From Mycobacterium sp. E3251 (lineage in GTDB: Bacteria > Actinomycetota > Actinomycetes > Mycobacteriales > Mycobacteriaceae): a DNA stretch of 41,438 bases. The position numbers and the translations under genes were made by a program. Below the pieces are notes generated by a model. That model had not been told where the DNA came from, searched no databases, and saw only the letters and a list, made by a program, of their open reading frames with translations. Shown one piece after another: positions 40,176 to 41,438 of the stretch (position 1 is its first letter; every line of letters starts with the position of its first letter). Location: NCBI RefSeq assembly GCF_001666835.1, contig NZ_LZJF01000193.1, positions 1-41,438 of the forward strand, given 5' to 3'.

Positions 40176-41438
40176 GTGACTGCTGCACCTGACGCCCGCC
40201 CCTCCACGTCTGTCATGTCCGCTGGGCTCGCCGAGGTCGACCCCGACATCGCCGAGCTGCTCGGCAAGGAGCTGGGCCGGCAGCGCGACACCCTGGAGAT
40301 GATCGCCTCGGAGAACTTCGTGCCGCGCTCGGTGCTGCAGGCCCAGGGCAGCGTGCTGACGAACAAGTACGCCGAGGGTTTGCCCGGCCGGCGCTACTAC
40401 GGCGGCTGCGAGTACGTCGACGTCGTGGAGAACATCGCCCGCGACCGGGCGAAGGCGCTCTTCGGCGCCGATTTCGCCAATGTGCAGCCGCATTCGGGTG
40501 CGCAGGCCAACGCCGCCGTGCTGCAGGCGCTCATGACGCCGGGCGAGCGGCTGCTTGGCCTCGACCTCGCCAACGGCGGGCACCTGACGCACGGGATGAA
40601 GCTCAACTTCTCCGGCAGGCTCTACGAAACCGGCTTCTACGGCGTGGATCCCACGACGCACCTGGTGGACATGGACGCGGTGCGGGCCAAGGCCCTCGAG
40701 TTCCGTCCCAAGGTCATCATCGCCGGCTGGTCGGCCTACCCGCGGATTCTGGACTTCGCGGCGTTCCGCTCGATCGCCGACGAGGTCGACGCCAAGCTGT
40801 GGGTGGACATGGCGCACTTCGCGGGCCTGGTCGCCGTGGGACTGCACCCGTCGCCGGTGCCGCACGCGGACGTGGTGTCCACCACCGTGCACAAGACGCT
40901 CGGCGGCCCGCGTTCCGGCCTGATTCTGGGCAAGCAGGAGTACGCCAAGTCCGTCAACTCCGCGGTGTTCCCCGGCCAGCAGGGCGGGCCGCTGATGCAC
41001 GTCATCGCGGGCAAGGCCGTCGCCCTCAAGATCGCCGGCACCCCCGAGTTCGCCGACCGGCAGCAGCGCACCCTGTCCGGCGCCCGCATCCTCGCCGACC
41101 GGCTGACGGCTCCCGACGTCGCCAAAGCCGGCGTGTCGGTGGTGAGCGGTGGCACCGACGTCCACCTGGTGCTGGTGGACCTGCGCAACTCACCGCTGGA
41201 CGGCCAGGGCGCCGAGGACCTGCTCCACGAGATCGGCATCACGGTCAACCGCAACGCGGTCCCCAACGACCCGCGGCCGCCGATGGTGACGTCGGCAACC
41301 TCGGTGAACTCCGCATCCCCGAAGCCGCGGGTCGCCAACGCCGGCGTGCCCACCCGAAGGCCCGACGTCACCATCGGCGGCCGCGGGTCGTTGGGGACCG
41401 CGTTGCGGTTGACCGTGATGCCGATCTCGTGGAGCAGG
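40176..41438 (+). CDS. glyA: Serine hydroxymethyltransferase, 3' end disrupted at 41295
   Basis: SHMT, which makes glycine and 5,10-methylene-THF from serine. It has EMIASENFVPRSV, GCEYVDVVENIARDRA, AHFAGLVAVGLHPSPVPHADVVSTTVHKTLGGPRSG with PLP Lys240, and GTDVHLVLVDLRNSP. Sequence agrees with the family to RPPMVTS at about 41294. There the frame stays open but changes to residues unlike any SHMT: the true continuation (GLRVGTPALATRGFGDAEFTEV) is present on the opposite strand at 41296-41361, and 41362-41438 is the inverse of 41219-41295. The break is probably an assembly artefact. GTG 40176 is chosen for its -10 box; ATG 40215 (MSAGLAEVD) is the start I remember for H37Rv. Confidence 0.85.
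   Translation, partial: MTAAPDARPSTSVMSAGLAEVDPDIAELLGKELGRQRDTLEMIASENFVPRSVLQAQGSVLTNKYAEGLPGRRYYGGCEYVDVVENIARDRAKALFGADFANVQPHSGAQANAAVLQALMTPGERLLGLDLANGGHLTHGMKLNFSGRLYETGFYGVDPTTHLVDMDAVRAKALEFRPKVIIAGWSAYPRILDFAAFRSIADEVDAKLWVDMAHFAGLVAVGLHPSPVPHADVVSTTVHKTLGGPRSGLILGKQEYAKSVNSAVFPGQQGGPLMHVIAGKAVALKIAGTPEFADRQQRTLSGARILADRLTAPDVAKAGVSVVSGGTDVHLVLVDLRNSPLDGQGAEDLLHEIGITVNRNAVPNDPRPPMVTSATSVNSASPKPRVANAGVPTRRPDVTIGGRGSLGTALRLTVMPISWSR
41219..41438. repeat. Perfect 77-bp inverted repeat at the right edge, inside glyA
   Basis: 41219-41295 is the exact reverse complement of 41362-41438, with a 66-nt centre (41296-41361). The reverse complement of the centre restores the missing glyA reading frame right after MVTS. 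The sequence is therefore arm, inverted continuation, inverted arm. Confidence 0.95.

Noticed and set aside
41296..41438. Novel C-terminus of SHMT in the still-open frame
   Set aside because: It is the reverse complement of glyA itself; not a real protein end.

Overview
The window is mycobacterial chromosome. The evidence is high-GC coding sequence, a PE/PPE/Esx (type VII secretion) cluster, mycothiol chemistry (Mca), a short-chain Z-prenyl diphosphate synthase, LpqV and Pra homologues, and many leaderless TANNNT-GTG/ATG starts. From memory of the M. tuberculosis H37Rv gene order, the layout follows Rv1037c-Rv1040c and then Rv1056-Rv1093. The PE_PGRS genes that interrupt the H37Rv region at three places (Rv1067c/68c, Rv1087, Rv1091) are absent, and the stretch between tRNA-Leu and Rv1056 has different content. 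A slow grower outside the M. tuberculosis complex, such as the M. avium complex or a relative, fits best. The species is inference.

Layout. 0.1-3.0 kb (minus): an ESX-5a-like cluster, PE-PPE-EsxJ-EsxI type, ending in a strong hairpin. 3.4 kb: a tRNA with a UAA (Leu) anticodon but a short variable arm. 3.6-8.2 kb: accessory-looking genes (a lipoprotein, a small membrane protein, a DUF732 exported protein, a SAM methyltransferase whose stop overlaps that of a convergent CheB-like methylesterase, and a membrane protein). 8.3-10.1 kb: a three-gene operon (dienelactone hydrolase, small conserved protein, DUF427 protein). 10.5-15.6 kb (plus): beta-propeller protein, FadD14-type acyl-CoA ligase, SRPBCC-like protein, class II glutamine amidotransferase, patatin. 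15.7-18.5 kb: a second patatin and LpqV (minus), then cysteine dioxygenase and rhodanese (plus). 18.5-22.1 kb (minus): a likely operon EchA9-EchA8-membrane alpha/beta hydrolase. 22.3-26.8 kb: BI-1 family protein, FadA3 thiolase, SGNH hydrolase, LipU. 26.9-30.3 kb: CBS, Pra, MetB. 30.4-36.0 kb: GreA, DUF4307 protein, Mca and its operon with a DUF255/thioredoxin-like protein, a ketosteroid-isomerase homologue, hemolysin III. 36.2-41.4 kb: Z-FPP synthase, two membrane proteins, CoaA, and a broken GlyA.

Two themes connect the genes. One is acyl-CoA and lipid turnover (FadD14, EchA8, EchA9, FadA3, two patatins, LipU, SGNH hydrolase, KSI). The other is thiol and sulfur metabolism (cysteine dioxygenase with rhodanese, CBS, MetB, Mca).

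The less expected content is: a small palindrome-ended repeat family in two tandem arrays, each starting at a stop codon and with a compensatory arm change; a second long inverted repeat at a convergent junction; a methyltransferase/methylesterase pair in a non-chemotactic lineage; a KSI homologue with the full catalytic triad; the class I-shaped tRNA with a leucine anticodon; and a 77-bp perfect inverted repeat at the right end that breaks glyA and looks like a fold-back assembly artefact.
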